From Wenjunlia tyrosinilytica (lineage in GTDB: Bacteria > Actinomycetota > Actinomycetes > Streptomycetales > Streptomycetaceae), in NCBI RefSeq assembly GCF_014646055.1, contig NZ_BMMS01000015.1, forward strand, positions 1 through 64,000: a stretch of DNA of 64,000 bases. The letters run 5' to 3'. Below the pieces are notes generated by a model, which was given only the letters and a program-made list of their open reading frames with translations, did no database searches and was not told the DNA's origin. The position numbers and the translations under genes were made by a program. Positions 63,486 through 64,000 of the stretch are shown in pieces (the first letter of the stretch is position 1; each line of letters begins with the position of its first letter).

Positions 63486-64000
63486 ATCGCTTCCTCCAGC
63501 CCCATGTAGGCCAGCCGCTGGCGCTGCATCCGGTCGGCCCACTCGTGCGCGGTGGCCACCCGCTCGTCGACGGTGGTGTCCACCAGCCGGCGGCCGGGCC
63601 AGATCTCGTAGTCGCCCGCGATGTCCGCGTGCTCCTCCAGCCCCTGCTGGAACAGCCCCTCGCGGCGCAGCATCATGTCGGTCGCGGGCAGCTCGCCCCA
63701 CATCTGCTGACCGTCCTTGATCAGCTTCAGGATGCGGTCCTTCTCCTCCGGGTGCTTCAGCAGGTACTCACGGGCGATGGAGCTGCCGACCGTCAGATGC
63801 CGGATCTCGTCGATCGCCGCGCCCCGTTCGATCTCCGAGGCCGCCGGGTCGAAGACCCGCCACTTGCGCTCGCTCAGCTCGGCGGCGGGCGCCAGCACCC
63901 CCTCGACGAGGATGGTCAGCACGACCACGCCGCCGATGAAGTCGCTCTCGTCGCGCAGCACCCTCAGGCCCAGGTTCTCCAGCGGCACCAGCACCCGGTC
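63482..64000 (-). CDS. Ferritin-like diiron protein, C-terminal part (cut by window end)
   Basis: The last 172 codons of a protein whose start lies beyond position 64000. Visible metal-type residues are E in TILVEGVLAP and the ExxH motif in IDEIRHLTVG, followed by a helical stretch (EKDRILKLIKDGQQMWGELPATD) and a C-terminal YEIWPGRRLVD. The pattern resembles VlmB-like or other helical diiron oxygenases. Its stop overlaps the desaturase start by 4 nt, so it is first or near first in the operon visible here. The N-terminal diiron half is not seen, so the iron site is incomplete in this window. Confidence 0.75.
   Translation of the reverse strand, partial: DRVLVPLENLGLRVLRDESDFIGGVVVLTILVEGVLAPAAELSERKWRVFDPAASEIERGAAIDEIRHLTVGSSIAREYLLKHPEEKDRILKLIKDGQQMWGELPATDMMLRREGLFQQGLEEHADIAGDYEIWPGRRLVDTTVDERVATAHEWADRMQRQRLAYMGLEEAI

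Overview
The window is high-GC DNA with strong third-position GC bias, GTG/TTG starts and abundant Streptomyces-type families: geosmin synthase, a DUF5999 protein, an SCO5918-family protein, a LAL regulator, XRE/ImmA cassettes and an ATP-grasp RiPP pair. It is almost certainly a Streptomyces chromosome, probably arm-proximal because accessory genes, gene remnants and tandem repeats are common. Gene positions are read from the sequence. Family names come from motif recognition; no database search was run.

Layout. 1-2.3 kb: acetate uptake and activation (DUF485 protein, ActP-type symporter, start of acetyl-CoA synthetase). 2.8-8.8 kb: a LAL regulator with a TTA codon, then an unusual FAD-oxidoreductase/TPR fusion. 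8.8-11 kb: remnant of an E1-type dehydrogenase gene, a YchJ-like protein, and a two-gene graspetide-type RiPP locus (ATP-grasp ligase plus 63-aa precursor). 11.7-13.9 kb: geosmin synthase. 14.3-34.6 kb: mostly ordinary genes (transporters, RecQ, secreted SGNH hydrolase, CLC channel, cold-shock protein, ECF sigma factor, STAS protein, antiporter with a long extension).

35.5-48.7 kb holds two copies of one four-gene cassette: FAD-dependent monooxygenase, polytopic membrane protein of the MAB_1171c type, ImmA/IrrE-like HExxH protease and XRE regulator. Copy A (35.5-39.4 kb) is co-directional. In copy B (44.4-48.7 kb) the monooxygenase gene is inverted. Between the copies lie a gene of unknown function, a DasR-type operator in front of a cell-anchored LPMO, a secreted TIM-barrel-like protein and a squalene/phytoene-synthase-like protein. 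48.7-52.4 kb is a degenerate stretch with tandem repeats and an alcohol-dehydrogenase remnant, plus a zinc-ribbon protein, a methyltransferase, a secreted protein and a sigma factor.

52.4-64 kb looks like one side of a biosynthetic cluster related to valanimycin-type azoxy compounds. It has a DAG-kinase-like protein (VlmJ-like) and two MmgE/PrpD paralogues (VlmK-like), the pair known to phosphorylate and dehydrate the seryl part of valanimycin. It also has two ferritin-like diiron proteins, a methyltransferase, and a discrete FabF/ACP/FabH/desaturase set that could make an unsaturated alkyl chain. Directly upstream of the kinase lie two tandem 90-nt tRNA-like sequences with a serine-type long variable arm and discriminator G. 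Their anticodon arm is replaced by an 8-bp hairpin closed by a GCAA tetraloop. All seven differences between the copies keep pairing or fall in loops or a linker. Because valanimycin-type pathways take serine from seryl-tRNA, these may be non-decoding seryl carriers dedicated to the pathway. This is the most interesting feature of the window. The cluster continues past position 64000.
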